Positions 36,139 to 50,078 of a stretch of DNA of 64,000 nt are shown piece by piece. The notes under the pieces were generated by a model that was not told the DNA's origin, searched no databases, and was given only the letters and a program-made list of their open reading frames with translations. The stretch lies in NCBI GenBank assembly GCA_014218235.1, contig CM024758.1, positions 73,108,206 through 73,172,205 of the forward strand, written 5' to 3'. Each line of letters opens with the position of its first letter. The stretch's first letter is position 1. A program made the position numbers and the translations under genes. The DNA comes from Colocasia esculenta (taxonomy: Eukaryota > Streptophyta > Magnoliopsida > Alismatales > Araceae).

Positions 36139-39100
36139 AGTAGCACCCCGGAAATTTTAAAATTTCATAAATAAATAAAATCAAAATAAATGGAAATAAA
36201 TAATTTACATAATATCGGAGTATTAAACATCGTGTCATTATCGTATGTGCTAAAATATATAGGAAAAATCCGTAAAATAAGGAATCACCCCACACATTAT
36301 TCTTAGGGGTTCCACGAAAGAATTCGTGCAATGAAAAACCCGATTAACCAAGTAAACATCACAGGGTGACCAATCATCCGAATAGGAAACAAGTCGGAAA
36401 ACCGGTAACACGGAAATACGACGCAATCATAAATAAATAAAAATGTTAGAAATGCTTTAAACTATATAATAATGTCCCAATATCATAAGTGGGCCAATGG
36501 ACCACATATGGCCCAAATCAAATGAAGCAGAAAATACATAGAAATTCGTAACCATAAATAAGCTGAAATTAAAAAGAGGCAATTAGAGTTGAATGGGATA
36601 CAAACATGCATTCATGGCAACCCAAATTCGTGCCTACCCATCCATAGAAGTTGCTTGATGGCCAAGACTCTCTAATGGAGGAAGAAATCATCAAAAATAG
36701 GAAACCAACATGCCAATCCCGAAACCCTTCTTTCCTAGTTACAATATGACTCCTAAACACCATGGATGCTTAAATACTCTTCATCCAAACCCTAGGGACG
36801 AGTTTAGAACTTGCTGGGGTCGTGTGGAGGAGCTCTTGGTGGCTGGAGAGTAGGAGATCAAGCATACCAAGCTCATCTTCTTCCCACGTTCATTTGCTAC
36901 GACCTGCACAAACCACCTTCTTGATGTCAATCAAAGGTAGGCCAAACCTAAATCCCATCAAACAAGGCTTATACCCCTGGAAAGAGGGTCGAGTCTACTT
37001 CCTAACCCAAGTGGAATGCCCAAATTCCATGCAGTATCCGCGGAGTATTAGGCGTCCTACAAACAGTGGTCTGAACACGGGATTTCTGAAGAACGAGACT
37101 TCATCAACCCTAAAGGTAGGTTTTCTCGGGCCAAATCTTAACATCTCCTAAACCAAATGTGTAGAGCATCAAGTTAGCTTTCATTGCCCTCTGGTTTCAT
37201 CGAAGTTCATTGAGTAGATTTTGAATTATAAGTGTTTTCTCAAAGTCGTGCACTTTTAGGGCTTTTCCTATTCTTTGTATGTTTCATGTGATTCAAGACC
37301 GAATTAGGGTAAACTCATAACATGAAAGTTATTCTACTAGTTACCCTCTTCAGGTTTTGTGTTGAACGTTTTGTCTGAATGTCATCAGTTGGAGAGTTAT
37401 AAGCATGGTAATAGGGTTGCTGCATGAAACTACGTCTTCAGGTTACACTTGGTCCGACTTGTATTCAACTTGATCAAAACCTATCGAAACCATCCTTATT
37501 TTCAATTCCGATTTACTGGAAGTACCTTGTAAGTCTAAGTCGTTTTAAAACTAGTTTGTTATTTTTCATGCACTGTACAATTTGTTCTCTATTTTAGAAC
37601 ACCCTGTGTCAAAAGAAGGAAAGACTGGTCCGCAATCCAAAGCTCTGTCCTTGCTCTGTCAGAGTCAGGCACGGACCTTGTGAACGCGACGGCCGATAGG
37701 TCGCGTTCAGAGGTTTGATTGCGACATACCCCTTGTCGCTTTCTCAATGCGACATGCACTCCGTCGCGATCATGCTGCCTGACCTGACCGCCCAGTCGCG
37801 TTGTTCACAACCCCTGTCGCCTTCTGGTCCCGACCCGTCACTTCCTTGTAAGACCCTGTCGCGATCTGACCCCGGACCTGACAACACCCCGTCGCCTTCC
37901 TTACCTGACCCTGTCGCGACCTGACTCCGAGCCTGACACCCATGTCGCCTTCCTTATATGCCCATGTCGCGATCTCAGTATTTTTACCTGAAACCACATG
38001 TTTTCTGCAAATTTTACCGCATATACCCGAGGTCTGTTTAAACGTGATAATTACTGTGTAAGTTGCATGTTATGGGTCTGATCATTACATGATGTTATTT
38101 AATGGCTTAAAATGATTAACCCATTTAAAAGCTTAATTACATGAATGCTTTCTAAGTGCTCCTTAAATGTTATGATCCATTCATGCTCCTTGTGATTTAA
38201 TCTTCCTACTGTTCTTCTACATTAAATGATAATGGATATCATAAAATCTGCGAACCATGATTAGTTAAAGTGCATAGTTTATTCCACGTTATATTGTTAA
38301 GTGCTTCCTGTGAGTTTGAGACCGATGGTTTGTGAATTGAGACACGCGTACCGCACTACACACTAGCACTATTAGGCAGCCTTTTCTTGGGAAATTGGAA
38401 ACTCTCTACCGGTCATCCGAATCGGTAGACTAGCGACCTTTTCACCGAGGCCTCCGTAAATCTCCTCTGACCATGGATCCCACATGGCCAACGAGTTGGT
38501 TGTACCATTGAAGTTCCCTGAAGATAGTGTGCACTTCCTTTCTCTCCTCGTTCTCGTGAGCGTGATTGACAATCTAGACTAAAGCCATTAATGTAAAGAT
38601 TTAACCAAAGTACAAATTGTACCGTTATGCTGCCGAATTTACCTCTTGACCATTGTTATCATGAAATCATGTTCAATTACTTATTACTTGTTCCCATCAT
38701 CATCATGAACATGACATTACACATGCTTACTTATTGAAACTCTCATTGGCCATTATTAATGACTGTGGGTATCTACATTTAAAAATTTACATGAGATGCT
38801 GACAGGGCACGGCGTGTGTCCAAGGGCTCCAATCTAGCCCTAATGACGGCGAGTCATAGATATACTGTTATCCATGGGGTATAATGATTGCTGGCGTTGC
38901 ATCTGCGCTGGGAGTACTTTCTTGCTTGTTGAATGTTAGATACAACAACCACATACATGTCCTAGTGTGCATTCTTGGTGGATCTTTCCTCGGTGTACAT
39001 TAGAGTCTACATGCCTGATTAATGTTACTTGATTGTGCTCGTACATTCTTGCTTGCTTGCTTGCGTGATATGGCCATCCTGCATTTAATGCAATTATGAT

Positions 39101-39743
39101 ATCTTGCGTTCTGGACATCAATTGAAATCCTGCGTGCTCGTACAAAGAGATCTATTGCTAGTTCTATATTGTCATCTTGTTCACAAATCTTGTTCTATCA
39201 TAATCACTCTCTCTAGCTGTTTTATATATCATGTTTTAACGAGTTTTATTCGTACTTGCATATCATTCATCGTACTTGCCTAGTTCCAAAATGTTAATCA
39301 CTTATATCATTGCCCGCACATTGAGATATAAATCCTATTGGGCTAGTTTGCTCATTCCCTACTTTTACCCAATCTAGGTGACTATGAAGTTCAAGAGGAA
39401 GAGCAAGTCGAGGATGAGAATGCGTCTGAGTGAAGAGCGTTCCAATCATGAGTCTATCTATAGTTAGTTTATTGAGTGTTAGAACAATGTAGTAGGAAGT
39501 GAGGATTAAATGTACTTTCCCTTTTATCGAGTCTTAGTCCTGTACTAGTTTCCGTTTGAATACAAAGAGTTGAGATTTGAATACAATTTATATTGAGTTC
39601 AACATGTGGGCCCTATTATGATGTTGTGTTGATACACATTTAGTGCGTGCTAGCTAGAGACTTATTTGCCGACTGTCCACGTCTCAAAATATCGACTCGA
39701 ATTTAATTATTAATATCCGCTGCGTAATTCTCGGGACGTGACA
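36139..39743 (+). mobile_element. Solo LTR S2 (plus orientation)
   Basis: The LTR is 3605 bp, from AGTAGCACCCC (first base of the usual TG apparently changed) to GGGACGTGACA. CATAC at 36134-36138 and 39744-39748 is a perfect 5-bp target duplication inside the satellite monomer. It is the same family as S1 but inverted. A GC-rich stretch with many GTCGCG and GTCGCC words lies at 37680-37980, and a TATCCGCTGC motif near the 3' end at 39714-39723. No gene is present. Confidence 0.88.
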
Positions 39744-40377
39744 CATACGTTGGGAGTCTTTATTTTTTTCTATTGTTTTTTTAAATAGAAGTTGGAAGAT
39801 GGAGGATTTCTTTAGATCTCTTCTGGAATTATGTTTAAAAGATTTTTATAAACAAAAGTAATTTTGATGCTCTAAATATCTATTTTTGAAGTAATCCACC
39901 AGGCATCTCTTGCATGTGTTTTTGGAATGAGTCTAAATGATTCTCCAAGCAAGTTTTAAGATATATGACAGTTTGGCACTGATGAAAAAAAATACTTTAA
40001 GGAGTTAAATTCTTAGAATAAATGAGGAATAAATTTGTATATATTTTGAATAAGAAGTTGAGAAACAAACAAATTTACATCCCATCACCTAATTTTAAAT
40101 GTTTATATTCAATTTTGCTTATGTGTCCTGATGGGGCCTTGAGAGTTTGGCCCAAGTATGTCTGTCTAGCTCAATGAAACTCCTTGCCCAACAACCTCTT
40201 AGGCCCAATAGCAAGGCAGTCTTTGTCAACTCAGGAAGCATGTCAGATCTATGAGAACCAAGTCCATCCAATCTAAAGATCTCGGCAAAGATCGTGGATG
40301 CCACCCGGATTGAAAATGCAATCTTGTAAAATCATTATATAGCAAGGATAAGCATGGCAGCTCCTCTTAGGAATCTC
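39744..40377. repeat. Satellite array, right part
   Basis: The interrupted monomer resumes (CATACGTTGGGAGTC) and one further partial monomer begins at 40142. Similarity stops after GAATCTC at 40377. Confidence 0.9.
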
Positions 40378-41168
40378 GAAGCAATGGTGGCGAGGAAGGT
40401 CTCTTGGAGTTAATCCCACATTGAGAGTTTCATACTCATCTCTACTCCTCTCAGCCTATGAAAGCAGAGGTATATGTACAAAGTGATGGGGGCAGAAGAG
40501 AACTCATGTTAGACCTCGACATAAGATCTTGGACCAACCCATTCTCTCTCTCACTCTCTTACTCTAATTTTCTTTGCTTCCTTCTCAAGTCGACTTTTGA
40601 CTTAATGATCAAAGGATTAACCCCAAGAATCATTTTTTGGGCTTGATTTTCTATAGGTTGGATCTGTTCATCATCCCACAAAGACCCAGAATGGGGGGAG
40701 AGATGGGTCTAATCGGTGTTAGTAGCAAATTAAAACCAAGTTAGCAAAATCACATGCAAATCAAAAACAAACACACAAGAAGACACATTGATTTTATCTT
40801 GGTTCAAAACTGATCAGCCTCAGGAACCTACATTCAGCCCCCAAACAAAATCTTGAGGATTTCATTAACAGCCCAAATGACTAAACCACTTGGTCCATAT
40901 CCTGCACATGGATCTTCTTCTAACTAGAGGGAACAACATCTTGTGGACATAGCCCACATATCTTCCTCATCATGGAAGGAGAAACACACCAAGCCTTTCC
41001 GTTCATCCTCTCTCAAGAGGGAATACATAGGCCAGATAGGCCCACACTTTAAATGAAGCAACCACCACAGAACATCTCCTTAATAAGAAAAAAATGGCGA
41101 CTATGAAGCACATGCCAATCCGACTCAAGAATGATAAAAAAAGAGAATGCTCGTAGTCGATGGTTGAG
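40378..41168. other. Unassigned segment, probable transposon debris
   Basis: No convincing gene was found. Weak signals are a TATA-like CCTATGAAAGCAGAGG at about 40455, a purine run AATGGGGGGAGAGATGGG near 40691 and TGTTAGTAGC at about 40717. These could be remnants of a copia-type polypurine tract and LTR, but no target duplication or matching partner is visible in the window. Confidence 0.3.
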
Positions 41169-44096
41169 TGTCACAATCTCGATTTTAGCAACGGAATAAA
41201 TTAAGAGACGTGACGAACAAGCGAGCATTTAAAAGCCATAGACAAATAGCTACTACAAGTAGTGCCCATAATTGAATAAAAAAATTCTCTTCCTTTATTT
41301 ATCAAAAATGATATTACAATATCCAATGTCAAACTAAAAACAATCTCTACTCACAAATCTATATATCTCTCAAAAGAAAGGAAAATTACAATATTGACCA
41401 CTCTCTCCTAAACTGACAAGAAATAAGAATCACTCTTCAAGTGTACTCCATGCTCGACGCACTAGTTCCATCATAAGCTTTATTTCTTACCTTGCTACCT
41501 GAAAATGTTAGAGAGAGCTTATGATCACACTCGCCCAATATGATTTACATCATCAAGGGAAAATATAAGTAACTAATATTTTCAAGCTATATGTCATGAA
41601 CTAAATATGCAAATAAAAGTTGGTAAGAAATATGACTAGCAATGCGATCAAGAAATGTCCAATCAACCAAGATATCATGTGAATAGAGTGATCAAATATA
41701 AGGGATTATCACGCTAGAAAGTATATTGTATGTATAAGAGAGTATTCACACTAAAACATGATCAGTAGTGCCAGAAGGTCAAGATAACTCTCGTGTCCAA
41801 ATCACTAGATAGAGAACAATCGAGATTGTACGAGAAGGTTCTTTCACATGTGTAGGTCACTAGAGTATCTTTCAAGATAGCAAGATGGTATTGGAAACTG
41901 CAAGCATGCAGGACAATTCACTAGAAAGCACTCTGAGTAACCCACTCCAGGCACTCCACAAGAATATCACGTAGGGCTTACTACTACCTCAGGCAACTAT
42001 GTCCCTCTACCACTCGGGTTAAGGACCATCACATAGTAGCGAATAACAAGTCAAGTCAAGCAAGTGTATCACATGTAACAAGTTCGTGCCATGTCAAGCA
42101 CCAATCATGATTCCGCATCACACCAGGCAACACAACTTTACTGTGGGATCAGCCTAACAATCAACTTCTAGGGTAAAGAAATCTTTGAAAAACTAGGCAA
42201 TCAACACCTTGGGGTAATACTACTTTGTTGGAAGCAAATATGACAATCACATTGATAGAGAACAAGACTTTACAAGAATCCCCAGAACCAAATACAGGCC
42301 CACAATTAGGTTTGTATTGTGCAATACTGACATATGTCCCAATGAGCCTGTCGGCTTATGGGTAACAAGAACATGTTTTGAGTCCATGACTCCAATCTTA
42401 TTCATATCATTAGAATACACTTCAAGAATGTATCATAAGAAGGTGTGTTAATAAGGATGGAATGGACAAGAAAGTTCAAGACTATTATGTCAAGGACAAA
42501 GATTCAAGATCATGATTGTCAAGAGAGTAATTAGGCATAATTTTAGTTTAGTTTAACAATCCATTAATGTCTTGTCATTCAATTTGGTCTAACACCGAAA
42601 AAGTAAGATGAGAGAGAAAAGTGCATGCTATCTCTAGGAAACTTTGATGGTACAATTAGCTCGGTTTTCATGATGGAAACCATGGAGTACGGAGAGTTTC
42701 ATAGGTATTAACAAAATGTTTTTAGTCTGCCATAAAAGAATGTCTACTAGAGAGGTTCCAATTCATCAAGAGATGCTGCCTAATTTGTGCAAGTTTGTAG
42801 TGCGCGAGAAATATAACGTGCCTAACAAGCGTTCGATATGTATATAGCAAGCAAATCAAGATAAATGGGGAAAACCACAATACAAGGAAAGTCGAAACTA
42901 GGAAAGTCTAAATAACAAGCCTAAACAAGGCAAGTGTTACATAAGAAAAAGTTTAAATAAGGCAAGTGTTAAACAAGGAAAGTTTAAGTAGGGCGACTAT
43001 AAGGAAAGTATGACATGGTGACATTAACATGATAATAATCATATTAGCAAGCATAAGTTTCCATTTTTACATCAAGCTAGAATATAAGATCAAAAAGGAG
43101 AATAATCGCTTGATAAGAGTAACAATCACAATATTAAGAGAACATTAGAATAATCTTCAGGTTGATATAGTTTTTACATGGGTTGATAACTTTTAAGGTA
43201 CTAGATAGACTTAATTCAGTCCTAACAGGACCTTAGACTAGTCTAGACAAAAACCCAAGGCATTGGGAATATAGAAAACGAGGTCTCTAGGAGACAATTA
43301 AATCACATTAGACAGAGGACATGATTAAACAGCCTAAAAACTTCTTAAAGAAAAATACTTGTTTTGAAAACTCAGTGAAAGGTGGGAAAAGGCAAAACCG
43401 CATCGCGTCCAATTAGTTGGACGCGATTTACAGATGACCCGAAAAGTGAAATAGTGTGGAAAACAATGCATATAGGGGTTAGGGTTGGATAATAAATCAC
43501 GTCATGATGATTAGACGTGGTTAAAAACCTTTCCAATTCGCTTCTACCTCAGTTGACACAATTCAGAGGCCTTAAATCACATCACTTAAACTAGACGCGA
43601 TTAAGGTGTCCAGACCGATCGCAGATTGGGTTGCGTGATTTAGTGTTTTGGCTTAAAACTCGAGGTTCTAGGGGTTTTTGACAAAACTCGCAACATGAAA
43701 TTTGTTGGAAACTTGAAGGAGAACCTTAAGGCTTTGGTTTGACCCAATTTTACCTATGGATGTCACGAGTGAACAAGAAGAACCTAAAACTACGTGATGA
43801 TCAGAAAATTCTAAATACTCTCTATACATAAAATAAAAAGTGGGCAAAATAGGAGAAAATGAAAGTAGACTTGAAGAGCTTTCACATGATATATGTCATG
43901 TTATATTTGTGCTCGAGATTACCTACTTTGATTGCTCTAAAGAGAGCAGTTTGCATAGGTCGAGGAAGAGCTTGAGTCGGGGAGAAGCTTGAGGTTGGGG
44001 ACGATCTCCTCCTCTTTGGGTGTCTAACACACCTCCACACCAACAAGATCTAAACTTTTCACTAAAAGGTTTTGGAGGGTTATTTATAGGGGTTGG
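41169..44096 (-). mobile_element. Truncated LTR S3, same family as S1 and S2
   Basis: The segment starts TGTCACAATCTC at 41169 and shares the order of words seen in S1, for example ATCACACTCGCC and GATTTACATC at 41525 against 32840. GCAACGGAA at 41188-41196 is the counterpart of the TTCCGCTGC motif. The right (U3) end is missing: the sequence is cut a few bases beyond a minus-strand TATA box (44081-44090) by LTR W. No gene is present. Confidence 0.7.
44081..44090 (-). promoter_or_regulatory. Candidate TATA box, S3
   Basis: The minus strand reads CCTATAAATA. The W LTR begins only seven bases further on. Confidence 0.45.
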
Positions 44097-46845
44097 TGTA
44101 GCGACCCTAGATACTTGTGCCCACTAAGGCTCCATATCCATACCCGCTTCTCGTAAACAGACCGAAGTCTCGCAAGGGATAGCTCACACACACGTGTTCA
44201 GTGAGAATATAAAAGACAACCACAAGAGTATAATATACAAGAAAGTACATGTACTCATACTCATTTACAAAAAATTACACTATTACATGTCCAAGAGAAA
44301 GGTACAATTACTTGCGGAATACCTTGAGGGAGCAAAGCATACACAACAAGAACTGCAACACAACTGCTGGTGGTACAAGTCTGTCACAATGCCTCTATAA
44401 ACCAAGCACGTTGCTAACACCTAAAAAGAACTGTAAGGAAGTGAGCCTAAAAAATTCACAGGCTCAGCAGGGGCCTTCCAAAAACAACAACCAAAAACTA
44501 AAGAGGAAACCGAGACCTCAACCACGAAGAGTCTCACTGGCAACGCTCACTGAAGAACTACTGAAGCAATAAGCGCTAACAATAAACATACTTAAGTTGC
44601 AATTAAACATAAACACACTAGCTAACACAACTCACATAAAATAAATGAAACAACAGACTAACAAAGAAATAGCGCTCCACTACGACAACTGAAACCGTCT
44701 AACCATAAGTCATATAGGCAAACCAATAATGAAAAGTAATAGGACTGTCAACAAGGAGCCAGTCCACCCCACACTAAACCAATAGAACACACCGGAAGAC
44801 TACCCATAGAAGGGTAAAACATGACAAGTGGAAGGTCACACGACACGAACTCCATGGAGCACCGCTTCACCTCAACACCTAAAAGGCCAGTGCACAGCGT
44901 GCCACAACAACCAGCTACCCACGATAGGTACAAACACCTAAAACCACAAGGTACCACCACTGAACCACAATCACAACTACGCCACCAGTACAGCACACAA
45001 CGAATGAATAGAAACCATAACTGGATAGTCACCACTCACAACCACAACTACTAGAAAACCCAAGTCGGAAGGAACGACGTCACCACACAGGTAAAGACTA
45101 CTGGTTCATGATGCCAATATCCAACCCAGACAACACAACACAGAACCACCTCTTAGTCTTGCAGCCACAGACAGAAAGTCCAACTGCGGCTCCACCACAA
45201 CACTGTGTGGGCCAAAGAATTGTGGAGACCAACCAACACCACTCTACAGCAATACATACTGTAGACCCATGCCTGACACACCTCTATGGGTTCTGGAGCC
45301 CGCAGAGTGGGGCAAGTGGAAACACGGGACTAGCTAGGGGCCAGTACATCTACTGGTGTCCGTCCCCCAACCACGAGCGCTCTACAAGTGACTGAACAGA
45401 GAACACTCACACACCACAAGTCGCATCCTCATTGTCGTCTTTCCCTTAGCTGGACAAGCTACTCAACAATAAACGAGTGAGGGTGTCCAGGAAGACGACA
45501 TAGACCTCTACGGTACACATAGTACCGAGACAAACCCCGAGCACTCACGTGCCTGGCTCACAGAGAACCTGGGGTAACCGACTAGAGAGGCATTCCAGAA
45601 TAGGTGTCGGACCACAAAGCTCGGCAAACACACGAACCACGTCGAATACTTAACATACTCATAATACCTATATTCATAAACCACGATAATTCACATTCTA
45701 AAATTACTTGTCATTGGTCATCACATGACCACCATTGCAACTACATACCAGTACACACATAAACCACATATCTCTTATATATTAACATAATAAAAATGAT
45801 TAACATAACCACAATCTTATGTATTAACCCTAAGCCATGCGTTACTAACATTAAACACACTTAAATATCTTAAATCCATATTAAGTAACTAGGGCTAGGT
45901 TCACACATGACCCTCATTGCCCAAAGCCATACAACACACCTCATATAAAGGAATGGGATGGGGTCTATTGATGTGTTAATAACGTGGCAGCTCAATAGAC
46001 CGCAATCACACATAGGAACACGACGAAGCCTATCCTCGCATTAAGAATGTGATGACCCAATAGGCTGCGTTCACAAAGCGAAACGTGATGGGGTCTACCA
46101 TCGCGACAACGACGCGACACCCCGACCTGTCGCCTTCACAGACAGAAACCCTAATTTTACGATTTTCATGTAGAAAGCACTTCAAAATATCATCCCATGC
46201 AAACAAGCTTCTACAAACCAACTAAACCATGCCATGAATACCTCTATATATCGATTCATGCTTAACCCGCTTAAAACCATTCAAAGATGCAAGGGAGGGA
46301 AAAGTCCCTACCAACAAAAAGAACTAGAAGAACGAGTCTGATCGGTGTTCTCCACACTTCGAGCAACTTCCACATGCCAAAACCATGCCAAAGCATAAGC
46401 TCCAAAATCAAAATGGCCAAAAAATCTCCACAGCATCCTTCCCTTAGCCGGACAGAGCTTCCCTTGCTCTGTCTGGCCGCCAACGAGTTTAATGAAACTG
46501 GAATCAAGAACCTGGCATAGGAAGTCATCGCATTCATAATGAAACACCCCTAGTCGGTGTGTTCAAAAGCCCGACGCGCCATGCGTCACTTAGGCGACTA
46601 AAGAACCAAAAGAGGCAGTATTGAGAACGTGACGCAGGCAACCGTCGCGTTCATAACGCGACATACAAGGTCGGCGCGTTCTCAACCAGAGAACTAGTGG
46701 CTAATTTAAGTCATGATTTCCAGCCCACGTCACCCACGCCCTACACGAAAACCACAACCAAGGATCAATGATCGCACATTGGCCAAGAGCATCACACCAC
46801 AACCATTAAACTCGAATCCGAACAGCCGTAATGCTGCATTACTAC
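44097..46845 (-). mobile_element. LTR of element W (minus orientation)
   Basis: The plus strand begins TGTAGCGACCC at 44097. The other end, about 46845, is placed just before CCACCTAAAAAGAAATGTCATC. On the minus strand that reads as a pol-end word GTCGAGGATGACAT followed by a purine-rich TTTTTAGGTGG, which would be a degraded polypurine tract. The segment is therefore the 3' LTR and the interior lies to the right. It contains the hairpin at 44442-44466, a minus-strand TATATAGAGG at 46241-46250 and GTCGCG-type words near 46070-46140 and 46560-46690. The end base is uncertain by a few positions. No supported gene is present. Confidence 0.65.
44442..44466. other. Conserved LTR hairpin, W
   Basis: TGAGCCT (44442-44448) pairs with AGGCTCA (44460-44466) over an 11-nt loop, about 345 bp from the LTR 3' end at 44097. 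Confidence 0.62.
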
Positions 46846-47905
46846 CACCTAAAAAGAAATGTCATCCTCGACATGAAAATGGAGTAAAATACTTTATACA
46901 GATAAATAAATAATCAAAAATAAATTCAAATTCAAACAAGTATGGATACGCTTCTTCCATACGTGCTTTTCAATTCTTGCTATTCTAACTAATCCATTCT
47001 ATTCATTTTCTTGCTTATTTTGCTTTCCTTCTTCTTTATTTCATTTTACAGCTCCTCTGCCCTAAATGATCCATCTTCCCTTCCTTTACCTCACAACTAA
47101 AACAATTCTATCTTGCTATCAGTGATTTATCTCCTTGGACTCAATTTGCTTCCACATTTTCCTGGATGTGTCTGCAACATTCCTTTCTGTGCCATTTTAC
47201 TTACTTAAAACCTTTTACCATAAGTCGCTACCCTTGATTATTCTGCCATGCTAAACCATCTTGTACTCCATTATTTTTCGATGTTGACTTGTCATTGCTA
47301 TTCCATCATCTGCTTATCATTGCTAGTTGTAATCCTATCTTAACTTTACTCATATTCTTAACTATTAATTCGTTGAAGAATTCATAACATCATATATGAA
47401 TTCTTTGCATCTTCACATCAATCTGCTTATGCTGCTTTAAACTCATATCTTCTCAAGAACCACTACCTCTCTTTTTTATTAACTCTGCAAAGATCCCAAA
47501 TTCCTTTATAGTTAATCAAATTTCTAACACTACAATCTTGGAAAAATCCTAGAGCCCGTGGATTATAAATCTTCCGTACTTCCGCTATGCCACTCTAATT
47601 ACATTAAATACTTGTCGAAATATTTTACAAATTCTACTCTCATTATTACCTTTAATTATTTCCATTTTTGCTACCATTCTAACTCTGGCTGGACCCAAAT
47701 CTGACTTTATTCGCTTACCAAAACCATCTAATAAGAACTTGAAACACATACTCAATCAATTGCCACTGACAGAAAATGCCTGGATTCTCAAACTGTTTTC
47801 TTTAATACTTCAATTCTACTTCAATTCTATCTATCTCACACACTTAAAATCTATATCTTGCCATACCATCATTATCATACTTTGCTCTTTTCTGTTGACT
47901 ACAAA
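46846..47905 (-). mobile_element. Interior of W, first part
   Basis: The segment is rich in T and C on the plus strand, so rich in A and G on the presumed sense strand. That is common for retrotransposon interiors. No gag or pol motif could be read, and all open frames are short. It is interrupted at 47905 by solo LTR T and appears to resume at 50501. Confidence 0.5.
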
Positions 47906-48390
47906 TGTAAGGCCCTCGAACTTTGTTCTTTTATTTAGACTGTGTCATGTAGTGATTAGTTGCTTTGTCTATATAGTTATGTGCATGTGTATATATATAT
48001 TTATTCTGCACAATTTATATTGAATAATGTGGTACATATGTATACATGTGTTTATTTATGTACATGTTGTTTTTAATAATTGTACATATGGTGTTTAAAT
48101 TATACATTACATTACATGTATATACATATGGAGTGTATGTATGTTTCGACACTTCTGTGTTCTGGCCGAGAGGCCAATTAACGTCGACATGAGTGGATGT
48201 TTATAAGGGAGTCGACGTCCAGATCGATGGACGCCAATTCTCAGTAAACGGCAGGGATGTGGACGTCTATTTCCCCAGAATTTGTGCGGTTTTAGATCTG
48301 GAAACAGTTGCATTTCCTTCGTTCCTGTTTTGGAAATTGACTTCCAACGGTAGGATTCCACCCTTAAGCACAGTGGTCCTTAGCTTATAA

Positions 48391-48400
48391 AACCCCTCTT
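48391..48400 (+). promoter_or_regulatory. TATA box of solo LTR T
   Basis: CTTATAAAAC lies about 485 bp into the LTR, followed by a leader that includes GAAAACCCTAGAA. Confidence 0.55.
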
Positions 48401-50078
48401 TCGGCCGGATTAAGTCTTTTGGCTCTTGGAGAAAACCCTAGAACTCTGTGTGAAAAACTTGATCTTTGGAGGATTGGATCTGGCGTTGGGTGCATCTTCC
48501 GGCGATCTACAATGACTGGAAGATACTTTGGACTTTGGTGAGGCTTCCCCAACTCCGGTGTGCAATCAGCATCAACATAGAAGCCGGTTCGGGAGGAGAT
48601 TTGGGCGCTTCTTAGCTTGGCCGAGGAGAGCATCTTCAGTAAAATAATCCTATCTAGCAATTTTTCTAAGGCAAGTAACCAATGGATATCAACCCTACCG
48701 TGTCTTGTAGGTCTCAGGATTTTTACGGAATTTTTCTCGTGTCCTGGAACCCCCTATTCTCTTGCATTTGTGCGCCCTGTCTTTGTTTCTGCAGATAGGA
48801 TATTGACGGCCACATGTGTGCCGTCAAGTTCTTGAGTTGACGGTAACATCGTGTGTTGTTAACCCCTGTTGGCGGCAACCCTTGTGCCGCCAAGTTCATT
48901 AGGTTTTATAGAATGTATGTTTTGATCTCTGTGATGTATTTTCCGGATTTCTGGTTATATGTGTACACTGTAAAATCATGTTTAGTTAGGAACAGTCGTA
49001 GATCACGCCAGAATAATTGTGGAATTTATGTAAATGTTTTATTATTAAAATTTCTATAATGGAATATTAAGCATGATCTGATCTTGATAATCCCGATTAA
49101 TTAGATCCATGTGAATTAGGGATTCATAAATTTTGTACGATCATATGGTATCTGTCTTCAAGTGTTGGCTCTGTTAGATATGACTGTCTTACTGTGGAAT
49201 CTGCTTAAGTGAATTTAGTGATAAAAAAGCCTGAAATCCATTTTATTTTTTATAAATATGTTACAGATTCGAAAAATCTGAAAAAGTGAGCATGTGACAT
49301 GTTAACTATTTAGAACCTGTAATAAAATTTTCATTCTGTTTTGATGACAGTAGGTGCAGTTATTATATAGCAATGAAAATTAACACTGTTGAGTATATTA
49401 ATTTTAATCTTGTATGATGCACTGATTAACAACATGATTTGGACTGTGGTATGAGTTATTTAGCACTGTGAATAGTAGCATCATGTTAGGAAAACTGGAG
49501 GTGGACAAGTACCACTGGTTAGGGTGGAGAGGCTTCTCTCCCGGTTCTGCGCAGTTAACCAAGATCTATCACTATGTTGCCTAAGTGATGGATATGTGAA
49601 TGTGTATGCGTGTCCTTCTAGTGGTGGTTTGGGCTATGTGTCTGGCAACTAAGTGTAAATATGTGGATGTGAATATGTGAATTGTGCAATGTGTGAAATG
49701 AGTATGTGAAATTGTTAAGTGAATAAGTTAGCATGTGAATAAGTGTAAACCATTGTGATTATGTTTAATTCATGCCAAAACAGCAAGCTAAATGTGTATA
49801 TAAATGTGATAAATGCATGAGAAAATGGTTAATTTCATGCTAGGTATGCTATCTACCTTGTACATAGTTCCATACTTTAATTGTGTATAGTTGCAAAATG
49901 ATTTGAATAAGATTGAATCTTTGAACCATGTTGAATAGAATGTGTAGAATGCATGCTATAGGTTTATAATTAATTGTTTAAGTACAGCATGAAGCCCGTA
50001 CCATGTTTATTTCTTAAATGGTGTAAATACAAGCATATGGTTGTCATATGAGTAAGGTTGTATTCTTAGATTGCTTGC

